Assembly (NCBI GenBank): GCA_963702035.1
Contig: OY969700.1
Span: 124,001-188,000 of the forward strand
Length of the DNA: 64,000 bases
Source of the DNA: VRUE01 sp963702035
Lineage (GTDB): Bacteria; Actinomycetota; Thermoleophilia; Solirubrobacterales; 70-9
Direction: 5' to 3'
Shown here: positions 31,496 to 38,774 of the stretch, one piece after another
Numbering within the stretch: the first letter of the stretch is position 1
Layout: each line of letters opens with the position of its first letter
Notes under the pieces: generated by a model
What the model was told of the DNA's origin: nothing
Seen by the model: the letters and a program-made list of their open reading frames with translations, nothing else
Databases searched by the model: none
Translations under genes and position numbers: made by a program

Positions 31496-32182
31496 GTGAC
31501 CACTCCTGATCGGCCCCGCGACGGGGAGAACTCGCGGGTCTTTGCGGACGACCAGTCCGGTTCGCAGGCGGCGACGCGCCTGCGAACGGCATTTGAGCGC
31601 TCACGCCACCCGATGCTGATCGCCGACGACCAGCGGCGCTGGGTGACCGGGAATGGCGCCGCGTGCGATCTGCTGGGCATCGCTCGCGAGGAGATCCCCT
31701 GGCGGACGATGGATGAGTTCACGTCCCCGGGCGAGCGCAAGCGGCTCGAGGAGCAGTGGGGATCGTTCCTGGCGAGCGGGGGAGCCGAGGGCTGGTATCA
31801 GCTCTACGTTCCGGAGCGTGGGCCGGTGCCCGTCGAGTTCAGTGCGACGGCAAACGTGCTGCCGGCGCGCCATCTTTCTGTCTTCATTCCAGCCGACGAG
31901 GCATCCGCCAAGCAGGCGACGAGCAGCTTGGCTCGCGAGGCGACTTGGGCGCCGGTCGTGGTGGAGGGAAGCGGCCGGCTGCAGTTAACCGAGCGCGAGC
32001 GCGAGGTCATGACGTTGGTCGCCTCCGGGCTGCAGAGCGGCGACATCGCCGAGCGCCTCTTCCTCTCCCCGGAGACGGTCAAGTCTCACGTCCACAACGC
32101 GCTGGGCAAGCTTGGCGCGCACACCCGCGCCCACGGTGTGGCGATCGCCCTGGTCACCGGGCAGATCACCTGGGAGGTATAG
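31496..32182 (+). CDS. PAS domain LuxR-type transcriptional regulator
   Basis: A 228-residue protein. Residues ~20-130 form a PAS sensor (LRTAFERSRHPMLIADDQRR, NGAACDLLGIAREEIPWRTM). Residues ~165-228 are a LuxR/NarL HTH: QLTEREREVMTLVASGLQSG, DIAERLFLSPETVKSHVHNA. There is no receiver domain. GTG 31496 is preceded by AAGGGAG with 6-nt spacing; ATG 31469 would add nine residues. The ligand of the PAS domain and the targets are unknown; the neighbouring secreted protein and gadB are candidates. Confidence 0.88.
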   Translation: MTTPDRPRDGENSRVFADDQSGSQAATRLRTAFERSRHPMLIADDQRRWVTGNGAACDLLGIAREEIPWRTMDEFTSPGERKRLEEQWGSFLASGGAEGWYQLYVPERGPVPVEFSATANVLPARHLSVFIPADEASAKQATSSLAREATWAPVVVEGSGRLQLTEREREVMTLVASGLQSGDIAERLFLSPETVKSHVHNALGKLGAHTRAHGVAIALVTGQITWEV

Positions 32183-32215
32183 CGAGCGGTCAGGCAGCGG
32201 GCACGCGATGCGTGC

Positions 32216-33589
32216 TCAGTAGCCGGTCCCGGTCTTCACCCGTTTGCGCTCGGAGGGGTGGGCGCCGCCCTTCTTCTCCAGCGTCGCGCAGGCGGTTGCG
32301 ATGTCGGCGCAGAGCCGGTCGACCTGCGGACGGCTGAGCGTCTCCTTGACCAGCGCCCGCAGCACCTTCACGTTTTCGGCGTTGGGGGGCAGCGTGTAGG
32401 CGGGCAGCATCCAGCCGCGCTCGGCCGAGAGCTGCCAGGAGAGGTCGAACTCGTCGTAGTTCTTCCCCTCGACCAGCTTGAAGGCGACCAGCGGCAGCTG
32501 CTCCTTGTCGGCGCCGATCAGTTCGAAGTCGCCGCAGGACTCGAGGTACTCGGCCAGCGCCCGGGCGTTCTTCTCCATCGCTTCCATGATGTAGGTGTAG
32601 CCCTGCCGGCCGAGGCGGACGAAGTTGTAGTACTGGGCGAGGACCATCGAGGCGCCGGTCGAGAAGTTGAGCGTGAAGGTCGCGTCTTTTTTGCCGAGGT
32701 AGTTCTCGTAGAAGACGAGGTCCTCGGCGAGGTCCGACTTCTCGCGGAAGACGAGCCAGCCGATGCCCGGGTAGACGAGCCCGAACTTGTGCCCCGAGAC
32801 GTTGATCGAGTGCACCTGCTCGAGCCGGAAGTCCCAGGCGGAATCGGGGTAGAGGAAGGGCCAGACGAAGCCGCCGCTGGCGGCGTCGATGTGGAGCGGG
32901 ACGTCGAGGCCCCTGTCGCCCTTGAGGTCGACCAGGAGTTCGTTGATGCCGACGATGTCGTCGGCGTGGCCGGTGAAGGTGGTGCCGAGCACCGCCGCGA
33001 CCCCGATCGTGTTCTCGTCGATCAGCGGCTGCACGTCTTCGGGCCCGATCGTGTACTTGCCTTCCTGCAGCGGCACGATCCGCGGTTCGACGTCGAAGTA
33101 GCGGCAGAACTTCTCCCAGACCACGTGCACGTCGCCGCCGAAGATCAGGTTCGGCTTGTCAACCGAAAGCGAAGCGGCTTCGCGCCGCTCCTTCCATTTC
33201 CACTTCAAGGAGAGGGCGCCGAGCATGATCGCCTCCGAGGAGCCCTGGGTGCGGGCGCCGGTCGTCTCGCCCGGGGCGTGGTAGAGGTCGGCGAGCATGC
33301 GGATGCAGCGCTGCTCGATCTCGGCCGAGATCGGGTACTCGGCGTGGTCGATGAAGTTGCGGTAGAGGTTCTCGGCGATCAGGCGCTGCGCCTCTGGCTC
33401 CATCCAGGTGGTGACGAAGGTCGCCAGGTTGCGGTTCGGGTCGCCCTCCAGGACAAGTTCCTCGTCGACCAGGCGCATCGCGTCCAGGGCCGACATCCCA
33501 CCGGCGGGAAAGTCCCCGGCGGGGGCGTCCTCGGTGAGGAAGCGGTTTCCATAGAGCATCGCGGCGTCGGGGCTGGGGGGCTTGTCCAT
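32216..33589 (-). CDS. gadB: Glutamate decarboxylase
   Basis: PLP-dependent enzyme of 457 residues converting glutamate to GABA with proton consumption. The PLP lysine is K268 in NVSGHKFGLVYPG. Also seen: TQGSSEAIMLGALSLKWKWK, IDAASGGFVWPFLYP, GWLVFREKSDLAEDLVF, and the N-terminal NLATFVTTWMEPEA, all close to bacterial GadB and plant GAD. Cytosolic, role in acid resistance or GABA metabolism. No gadC antiporter is adjacent. A TAGGCT hexamer lies 9 nt before the ATG, suggesting a leaderless or near-leaderless transcript. Confidence 0.95.
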   Translation of the reverse strand: MDKPPSPDAAMLYGNRFLTEDAPAGDFPAGGMSALDAMRLVDEELVLEGDPNRNLATFVTTWMEPEAQRLIAENLYRNFIDHAEYPISAEIEQRCIRMLADLYHAPGETTGARTQGSSEAIMLGALSLKWKWKERREAASLSVDKPNLIFGGDVHVVWEKFCRYFDVEPRIVPLQEGKYTIGPEDVQPLIDENTIGVAAVLGTTFTGHADDIVGINELLVDLKGDRGLDVPLHIDAASGGFVWPFLYPDSAWDFRLEQVHSINVSGHKFGLVYPGIGWLVFREKSDLAEDLVFYENYLGKKDATFTLNFSTGASMVLAQYYNFVRLGRQGYTYIMEAMEKNARALAEYLESCGDFELIGADKEQLPLVAFKLVEGKNYDEFDLSWQLSAERGWMLPAYTLPPNAENVKVLRALVKETLSRPQVDRLCADIATACATLEKKGGAHPSERKRVKTGTGY

Positions 33590-33598
33590 AGGGACGCG

Positions 33599-33604
33599 AG
33601 CCTA
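33599..33604 (-). promoter_or_regulatory. -10 box TAGGCT of gadB
   Basis: Minus-strand TAGGCT, 9 nt before the gadB ATG (33589). It fits the TANNNT pattern seen before many genes here. Confidence 0.45.
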
Positions 33605-33768
33605 GCGGGGAGGGCAACGATCGGTGCGCCGCGACCGTGGACATCGACACCGCGCATATTTCAAGACAGCAAAATCATTGCGAAAAACGCCATGAACTTG
33701 TAATCATGAGGCGTCGTTTTGAGATGGACGTGTCGGAAGATCCGTGCGTGCGCTTTAGGTTGCGCCGA

Positions 33769-33774
33769 TAGATT
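33769..33774 (+). promoter_or_regulatory. -10 box TAGATT of the desaturase gene
   Basis: TAGATT ends 8 nt before ATG 33783 and no Shine-Dalgarno site intervenes, so the transcript is probably leaderless. Confidence 0.5.
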
Positions 33775-33782
33775 CATCCGCC

Positions 33783-34817
33783 ATGAGCCTCGTCCCAGCA
33801 CCCGCCGTGGCGGGCTCGAGTAGCGATTCGGTCGCGGATCGTCCCTACTGGCGCGATTCGGTAGCCCGCCACGAGCAGTCCTCCCAGTGGCACAGCGTTC
33901 TCGACGTGGCGACCTCGGCGGTGCCGTACCTGGCCCTGATGGTCGCGATATATCTCAGCCTCGAAGTCTCGGTATGGATCTCCCTTGTCCTGGCGATCCC
34001 GGCCGCCGGCTTCCTGTTGCGGACCTTCGTCGTCTTCCACGACTGCGCCCACGGCTCGTTCCTTCCCACCAAGCGGGGCAATCTCTGGCTCGGCCGATTC
34101 ATGGCCCTGCTCGTCTTTCAGCCGTTCGGGAACTGGCGCCACAACCACGCCGTCCATCACGGCACGGCAGGCGACCTGGACCGGCGCGGCACCGGTGACG
34201 TGCCGACGCTTACCGTCGAGGAGTACCTGACGCGGCCCTGGAAGCAGAGGCTTGGCTACCGGCTGTTCCGCAACCCGCTGGTGATGTTCGGGCTCGGCCC
34301 GATCTGGTCGCTGATGATCGGGCCTCGCATCTGGTCGAGCAAGATGCGCGCCCGCCAGCGCCACAGCGTGATCGCGACGAACCTCGTCCTCGCGGCGATC
34401 ATCGGGACGACCGTCTGGCTGATCGGCCCGACCGATTGGCTGCTGGTGCAGATGCCGACCGCGATCCTCGCCGGCACGCTGGGAGTCTTCCTCTTCTACG
34501 TCCAGCATCAGTTCGAGGACGCCTACTGGGAGAGCTCCGAGGACTGGAGCTATCCCGACGCGGCACTGCAGGGGAGCTCCTACCTGAAGCTGCCGAAGAT
34601 CCTCCAGTTCTTCAGCGGGAACATCGGCTTGCACCACGTCCACCACCTCAGCGCCAAGATCCCCAACTACAACCTGCAGAGCGCCCACGACGAGAACCTG
34701 ATCTTCCACGACGTCCCCGTCTTGAGCGTTCGCGACGGCCTGCGTTCGATCCGGCTCAAGGTGATCGACTCGAGCAGCGGCCGGATGCTGACCTGGAAAC
34801 AGGTCAGGGCGTTTTAG
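33783..34817 (+). CDS. Membrane fatty-acid desaturase
   Basis: A 344-residue integral-membrane di-iron desaturase. Three His boxes are present: HDCAHGS (~residue 87), HNHAVHH (~121) and HHVHHLS (~281), with four hydrophobic segments between (YLALMVAIYLSLEVSVWISL; VLAAIIGTTVWLIG). The HDCAHGS form groups it with delta-12/omega-6-type DesA enzymes that desaturate acyl lipids. No electron-donor gene is nearby. Divergent from gadB; it may adjust membrane fluidity. Confidence 0.93.
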   Translation: MSLVPAPAVAGSSSDSVADRPYWRDSVARHEQSSQWHSVLDVATSAVPYLALMVAIYLSLEVSVWISLVLAIPAAGFLLRTFVVFHDCAHGSFLPTKRGNLWLGRFMALLVFQPFGNWRHNHAVHHGTAGDLDRRGTGDVPTLTVEEYLTRPWKQRLGYRLFRNPLVMFGLGPIWSLMIGPRIWSSKMRARQRHSVIATNLVLAAIIGTTVWLIGPTDWLLVQMPTAILAGTLGVFLFYVQHQFEDAYWESSEDWSYPDAALQGSSYLKLPKILQFFSGNIGLHHVHHLSAKIPNYNLQSAHDENLIFHDVPVLSVRDGLRSIRLKVIDSSSGRMLTWKQVRAF

Positions 34818-34825
34818 GCCTGCCC

Positions 34826-36697
34826 CTACCTGCTCACCGTCGCCGTCGCGCTGGTGTAGGCGGTGCCTTTGGATTTCGCCACGGTGATCGTGTCGGTGAA
34901 GGCGCCGCTCGATTTCGACGTGTAGGTGAACCGGGTCGTCGATTCGGCCGTCCCGGTGGTCGGCATCGTCAGCGGGCTGCCGGCGATCGTGCCGCCGGTC
35001 GAGGTGATGTTGGCGGTATGGCCTTTGCCGAGGTCACTCACGGTGTTGCCAAAGCTGTCGGTTACGGCGACGTTGGCTTCGATCGTGCCGTTGTTGCCGA
35101 GTTTCGTCACCGTGCAGGTGAAGAGGCAGGTCGCGGCGATGCTGCCGGCGCTGATCGTCACGTTGGTCAGGGCAAAATTCGCGGCGGCGGCGGGGGCGAC
35201 CGTGATCGGTGGGCCGGCCGCGGTGGAGATCGATCCGTCGCCGGCCGCGACGCTTGCGACTTCGGAGTTGTTCAACTTCATCACGCCGTTCTTCGAGGAC
35301 GCGACTTTCGCCACGCCCGCGGTGAAGCTGATCGCCGTGGCGCTGCCGAACGGCGTTGCGGTTCCGGCGCTGTCGACGACGGTCGGTTCGGCGCCGCTGG
35401 GGCTGGGCAGAGCGTCGGAGAAGACGAGGTTGTGCGAGCCGGTGTAGTCCGTCGCCGTGTTGCCATAGAGGTCGAAGGCCGTCGTCGTCAGGTTGTCGGC
35501 GGCGCCGGCGGCGGGCGTGGTCGAGGCCGCGGCAAGCGACAGTTCGGAGGCCGCCGCCGGCCCGACGGTGACCGTGACGGTCGCGCTGGTCAGCGTGCCG
35601 TCGGTCACCTTGAGGCTGGTCGAGCCGCTCTTGTAGAGCTTCATGCGGCCGTTTTTCGAGCCGGAGACCGTGGCGACGCCGGCGCTGAACGAGATCGCCG
35701 TCGTGCTGCCGAAGGCCGTCGCCGTGCCGCTGCTGTTGGTGACCGTGGGAACGCTGCCGTCGAGGGCGGCCGAGGCCCCGGAGAAGGTCAGGTTGTGCAG
35801 GCCCGTGTAGTCGGCGATCGGGTTGCCGTAGGTATCGACGGCGCTGGTCGTCAGATCGTCTGCTTCGCCGGCGTCGGGGGTGGTCGAGCTCACGGTCAGG
35901 GCGAGCTTGGAGGCCGCCAAGGCCGCGACCGTGACGGCAAGGGCCGGTTCGCTCGAGATCGATCCGTCGCTGACGGAGATCGCGGTCGCTTCGGCGCTGT
36001 AGAGCTTCATCACGCCATTTTTGGTCGAGGTGACCGTCGCCACGCCCGCGCTGAAGCTGATCGCCGTTTCGGCGCCGAAGGCCTTGGCGCTGCCCGAGCT
36101 GTTCGAGACGGTCGGGGCGGTTCCGCCCGGGCTTTCAGAAGGCCCGGAGAAGACGAGATTGTGGACACCGGCGTAGGTCGTGACCGCGCTGCCTTTTTCG
36201 TCAACGGCGCTGATCGTCAGGTTGTCGGCGCTGCCTGCCGTCGGCGTGGTCGATGCCGCGGAGACGGTCAGGTGCGTCGCGGAGCCGATCGTGATTTTCG
36301 CCTGCGCGGATGAGCTGGTCGCGTTCCAGGAGTGCCACTTGGCGCTCACCGTGTAGGTGTGGGTGCCGACTTCGAGGCCGCTATCGGTGCAGGTCGTCCC
36401 GGTTCCCCGCGCGGAGGCGCTCGGGCAGTTGCCCGCCGGTTCGACGCCGTCGCGGCTGACGGCGTAGGTGACCGCCCCGGGCCCGGGCGGCGTGACCGCG
36501 GTCCAGGTCAGCGCCACGGTGCCGCCGACCCCCGGCAGGGCCGAGGAGATCGTCGGCGGGGAGAGTTTCGACACGCCCGCGGTCGCGTCGCCCGCACCGG
36601 TGGTCGTGAAGTAGGCGACGGCGCTGCCGGCGAGCCCGACGACAAGCGCCGCGGTCGCGACCGCCCCGGCGATGCCGGCCGGCAGGAGGCGCCTCAT
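34826..36697 (-). CDS. Secreted repeat protein with SipW-like leader
   Basis: A 623-residue protein. The leader (IAGAVATAALVVGLAGSAVA) runs into AYFTTTGAGDATAGVSKL, as in TasA/CalY-type proteins cleaved by SipW-like peptidases. A fibronectin-like domain (~45-130) follows, then three tandem ~120-residue repeats starting near 136, 262 and 382. Each has STTP-AG-AD-L---A-D-YGN, Y-G-HNL-FS, PTV-NSSGTA-AFGS-TAISF and S-KNG-MKLY. These are Ig/invasin-like repeats. No anchor motif is seen. Convergent with the desaturase. First of three exported-protein genes reading leftwards, overlapping its neighbour by 4 nt. Confidence 0.8.
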   Translation of the reverse strand: MRRLLPAGIAGAVATAALVVGLAGSAVAYFTTTGAGDATAGVSKLSPPTISSALPGVGGTVALTWTAVTPPGPGAVTYAVSRDGVEPAGNCPSASARGTGTTCTDSGLEVGTHTYTVSAKWHSWNATSSSAQAKITIGSATHLTVSAASTTPTAGSADNLTISAVDEKGSAVTTYAGVHNLVFSGPSESPGGTAPTVSNSSGSAKAFGAETAISFSAGVATVTSTKNGVMKLYSAEATAISVSDGSISSEPALAVTVAALAASKLALTVSSTTPDAGEADDLTTSAVDTYGNPIADYTGLHNLTFSGASAALDGSVPTVTNSSGTATAFGSTTAISFSAGVATVSGSKNGRMKLYKSGSTSLKVTDGTLTSATVTVTVGPAAASELSLAAASTTPAAGAADNLTTTAFDLYGNTATDYTGSHNLVFSDALPSPSGAEPTVVDSAGTATPFGSATAISFTAGVAKVASSKNGVMKLNNSEVASVAAGDGSISTAAGPPITVAPAAAANFALTNVTISAGSIAATCLFTCTVTKLGNNGTIEANVAVTDSFGNTVSDLGKGHTANITSTGGTIAGSPLTMPTTGTAESTTRFTYTSKSSGAFTDTITVAKSKGTAYTSATATVSR

Positions 36698-37434
36698 CCG
36701 CGCGCGCTCCCGGTGAACTCGAGCGGGAACCGCGCCCGCTGGCAGGCGTCCTGGTTGACCGGAAGGTCACGCAGCTGAATCGTCGGTGCCACGACGCCAC
36801 CCGCCGGCAGCCGCACCGACCCGTTGGCGGGAACTTCGAGCGGCGAGGAGTCGGAGGCGTTGGATTGGACGAGGGCGAGGTTGTCGGTGCCGGCGCATCC
36901 CGGCGGATCGGCCGCGACCGAGACCCGCAGTTCGGTGATGAGTATCGGAGCCGGGTTTGGATTGCTCACGGTCAGCGGCAGCGCGAGCGGCGGCGCCCCC
37001 GGGTAGAGAGCGCTCAGGCCGGAGAGGTCGGGGTCGATCGAGAAGTCCCTTGCCGCGAGAATCGTCCAGCGGACTTTCGCCGCGGCGCCGTGCCCGCCCT
37101 GGCGACCGATCGCGCGGACGGAGAATTTATGGCCACCGACCGCGAGCCCGTTGAAGGCGACCGGGGAGCGGCAGGCCTTCCAGTGCGCCCGGTCGAGCCG
37201 GCACTCGAAGCGCGCGCCGGGCCTGCGGACCGTGAACCCGAACCTGGCGCTGGTCGAGGGCGACTGTGCGTCGGGACGGGCGCCGATCGTCGGCTTCGGC
37301 AGCCGGCCGGATCGCGCTTTGCGATCCGGGCTACCGGCGCCGGCCCGATGCCCGGGCGCGGCGAAGGCGACGCCGGCGAGGCAGGCGCCGACGCCGATCA
37401 GCCCGATCAGGGCCCTGAGCCCGCTCCGTGCCAC
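36694..37434 (-). CDS. Secreted hypothetical protein, middle gene of a three-gene run
   Basis: A 246-residue exported protein: signal LRALIGLIGVGACLAGVAFA, then a small Ig-like domain with TSARFGFTVRRPGARFECRL (the 'F-F---P---F-CRLD-G-W--C-SP' motif seen in many actinobacterial surface proteins), and a C-terminal beta domain ending NQDACQRARFPLEFTGSARG. That ending resembles the end of the next protein (SQDACQGATVTLHLTNN), so the two share a C-terminal domain. The 4-nt overlap with the repeat-protein gene shows co-translation. Confidence 0.75.
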   Translation of the reverse strand: MARSGLRALIGLIGVGACLAGVAFAAPGHRAGAGSPDRKARSGRLPKPTIGARPDAQSPSTSARFGFTVRRPGARFECRLDRAHWKACRSPVAFNGLAVGGHKFSVRAIGRQGGHGAAAKVRWTILAARDFSIDPDLSGLSALYPGAPPLALPLTVSNPNPAPILITELRVSVAADPPGCAGTDNLALVQSNASDSSPLEVPANGSVRLPAGGVVAPTIQLRDLPVNQDACQRARFPLEFTGSARG

Positions 37435-37459
37435 GTCGCGCTCCGCCTCACCCGTTGAC

Positions 37460-37930
37460 CTAGTTGTTGGTCAGGTGCAGCGTCACCGTCGCGCCCTGGC
37501 AGGCGTCCTGGCTGACCCCGGTTTCGTTCATCGTCAGGGTCCCCGTCTGGGTCACGCTCTGGCCGTTGCCGGTCGCGAAGACTTTGTTGACGGCCACCGC
37601 GGGCATCGCGAAGTCGGGGTTCCCGCCGCTGATCGTCGTGCTGCAGGTCGAGTGACCGGCATCGACGGTGATGCTGCTCAGCGTGATCGTGCCGACGCGC
37701 TGCGAGCCCGGCGAGGGGTTGTCGACGGTGAAGCTGACCGGCGAGGACGTGCCCGGGTAAAGACTCGAGGACACGGTTCCGTGCAGCGTCACGGCCGAGC
37801 TCGAGCCGACCGTCGCGTTTGCGGTGCCCGATCCCGAGCTCGTGAAGTAGCCGAGCGCGACGCCAGCAACAGCCAGCGCGCAGGTGCAGCCGAGGGCGAT
37901 CAGCGCGCGCCTCTTCGTGGTCCAGGACAT
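37460..37930 (-). CDS. Small secreted protein with SipW-like leader
   Basis: A 156-residue protein. ATG 37930 has GAGGAGA upstream, so the longer frame back to 38053 is not used. The leader ALIALGCTCALAVAGVALGY runs into FTSSGSGTANATVGS, the camelysin/TasA-type arrangement, then a single beta-sandwich ending in SQDACQGATVTLHLTNN. It is 25 bp upstream of the next secreted gene and is the operon's first gene. Possibly a fibre or matrix subunit, by analogy only. Confidence 0.78.
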   Translation of the reverse strand: MSWTTKRRALIALGCTCALAVAGVALGYFTSSGSGTANATVGSSSAVTLHGTVSSSLYPGTSSPVSFTVDNPSPGSQRVGTITLSSITVDAGHSTCSTTISGGNPDFAMPAVAVNKVFATGNGQSVTQTGTLTMNETGVSQDACQGATVTLHLTNN

Positions 37931-38058
37931 CGGGTCTCCTCTCGCGGGTTTCCGGAACGGTTCGATCCGTGGTTCCCCGCCATCGGTCGGCCCATGGGCG
38001 AGCTTGAATCGTGAATGGCAATCAGTTTCGCCCGTCTTGTACAGGCCGTACAAGCGGC

Positions 38059-38358
38059 TCAGCCGAGCAGCTTGTCGAGGCGCAGGGCGGCCCGGCTGGG
38101 GAGCAGGACTTCGCCGCCGCGATGCGCGAGGCCAGCCGCCACGAGCTCACCCACGGCGCGTTCGACCGCGTCGGTCTGAGCGAAATCCGCGCCCTCCCCG
38201 CCGATCTCCCGCGCAAGCTCCTCGACCGTCAGCTGGACCGGGTACAGGGCCAGGAGCTGTCGCAGGACGGCGGCTTCGATAGTCGCGTCCTGCGCGCTCG
38301 GGCCTCGGATCTCGTCGATGTCTTCCACCACGTCACCTATAAGGGTGTCGGCTCTCAA
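38059..38358 (-). CDS. Small winged-helix protein
   Basis: A 99-residue protein with a predicted winged helix: IEAAVLRQLLALYPVQLTVE, ELAREIGGEGADFAQTDAVE, RAVGELVAAGLAHRGGEVLL. The C-terminal LPSRAALRLDKLLG resembles the end of ArsR/PadR-like domains. It follows the ArsR-like gene 38371-38691 by 12 bp on the same strand, so the two are probably one operon and may act together as regulators of the exported-protein genes to the left. Function is inferred from fold only. Confidence 0.65.
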   Translation of the reverse strand: MRADTLIGDVVEDIDEIRGPSAQDATIEAAVLRQLLALYPVQLTVEELAREIGGEGADFAQTDAVERAVGELVAAGLAHRGGEVLLPSRAALRLDKLLG

Positions 38359-38370
38359 TCTCTCCCCCCC

Positions 38371-38691
38371 TCAATCGTCTTCTTCATCCTGTTTGTCGAG
38401 TTCAGCGAGCATTTTGCGCGCCCACAGTGCTTGCGGGGCCAGGCGGTAGTAGGGCGGCGCCGGCGGATTCTTGGCAACTCCCTTCAAGGCTCGGCGCCTC
38501 CTCAGCGCGCGCAGGTGGTAGGCGATCTTGCCGGGCTCCTCGGCCAGCACGGCGGCGATCTCGGCCACGCCGGCCTCCATGCCGTCGAGCAGCAGGCGGA
38601 GAATTCCCTGCCGCACGGGATGCGCCAGTGCGGCACGGCGATAGTGCTGCTCGCTGTCGCGGCGCTTGCCGCCGCCCTTGGACCCTGCCAT
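38371..38691 (-). CDS. ArsR-like winged-helix regulator
   Basis: A 106-residue protein: LAHPVRQGILRLLLDGMEAG, VAEIAAVLAEEPGKIAYHLR (recognition helix with the YHL core of ArsR proteins), ALRRRRALKGVAK as wing, and an acidic tail. ATG 38691 was chosen over TTG 38751: a TATATT hexamer ends 10 nt before it and a palindromic site lies upstream, both of which would be inside the longer frame. No metal-binding Cys motif. Confidence 0.75.
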   Translation of the reverse strand: MAGSKGGGKRRDSEQHYRRAALAHPVRQGILRLLLDGMEAGVAEIAAVLAEEPGKIAYHLRALRRRRALKGVAKNPPAPPYYRLAPQALWARKMLAELDKQDEEDD

Positions 38692-38701
38692 AAGAACAGG
38701 G

Positions 38702-38707
38702 AATATA
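38702..38707 (-). promoter_or_regulatory. -10 box TATATT of the ArsR-like gene
   Basis: Minus-strand TATATT, 10 nt before ATG 38691, in an AT-rich pocket. Confidence 0.45.
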
Positions 38708-38717
38708 TGAGAGGAAG

Positions 38718-38738
38718 AGATCTTCTGTCTGAAGATCT
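38718..38738. promoter_or_regulatory. Palindromic operator AGATCTTC-tgtct-GAAGATCT
   Basis: Perfect 8-bp arms around a 5-nt spacer, 11 bp upstream of the -10 box of the ArsR-like gene. The size and symmetry fit an ArsR-dimer site, so autoregulation is likely (inference). Confidence 0.6.
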
Positions 38739-38774
38739 TTCGTCTGCGCAAGTAATCGTGCGCCCGGAACCCGT

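Noticed and set aside
34436..36313. 625-codon open frame on the plus strand
   Set aside because: It runs through the desaturase 3' half and opposite the repeat protein; the translation is Arg/Gly/Ala-rich, typical of antisense shadows in high-GC DNA.
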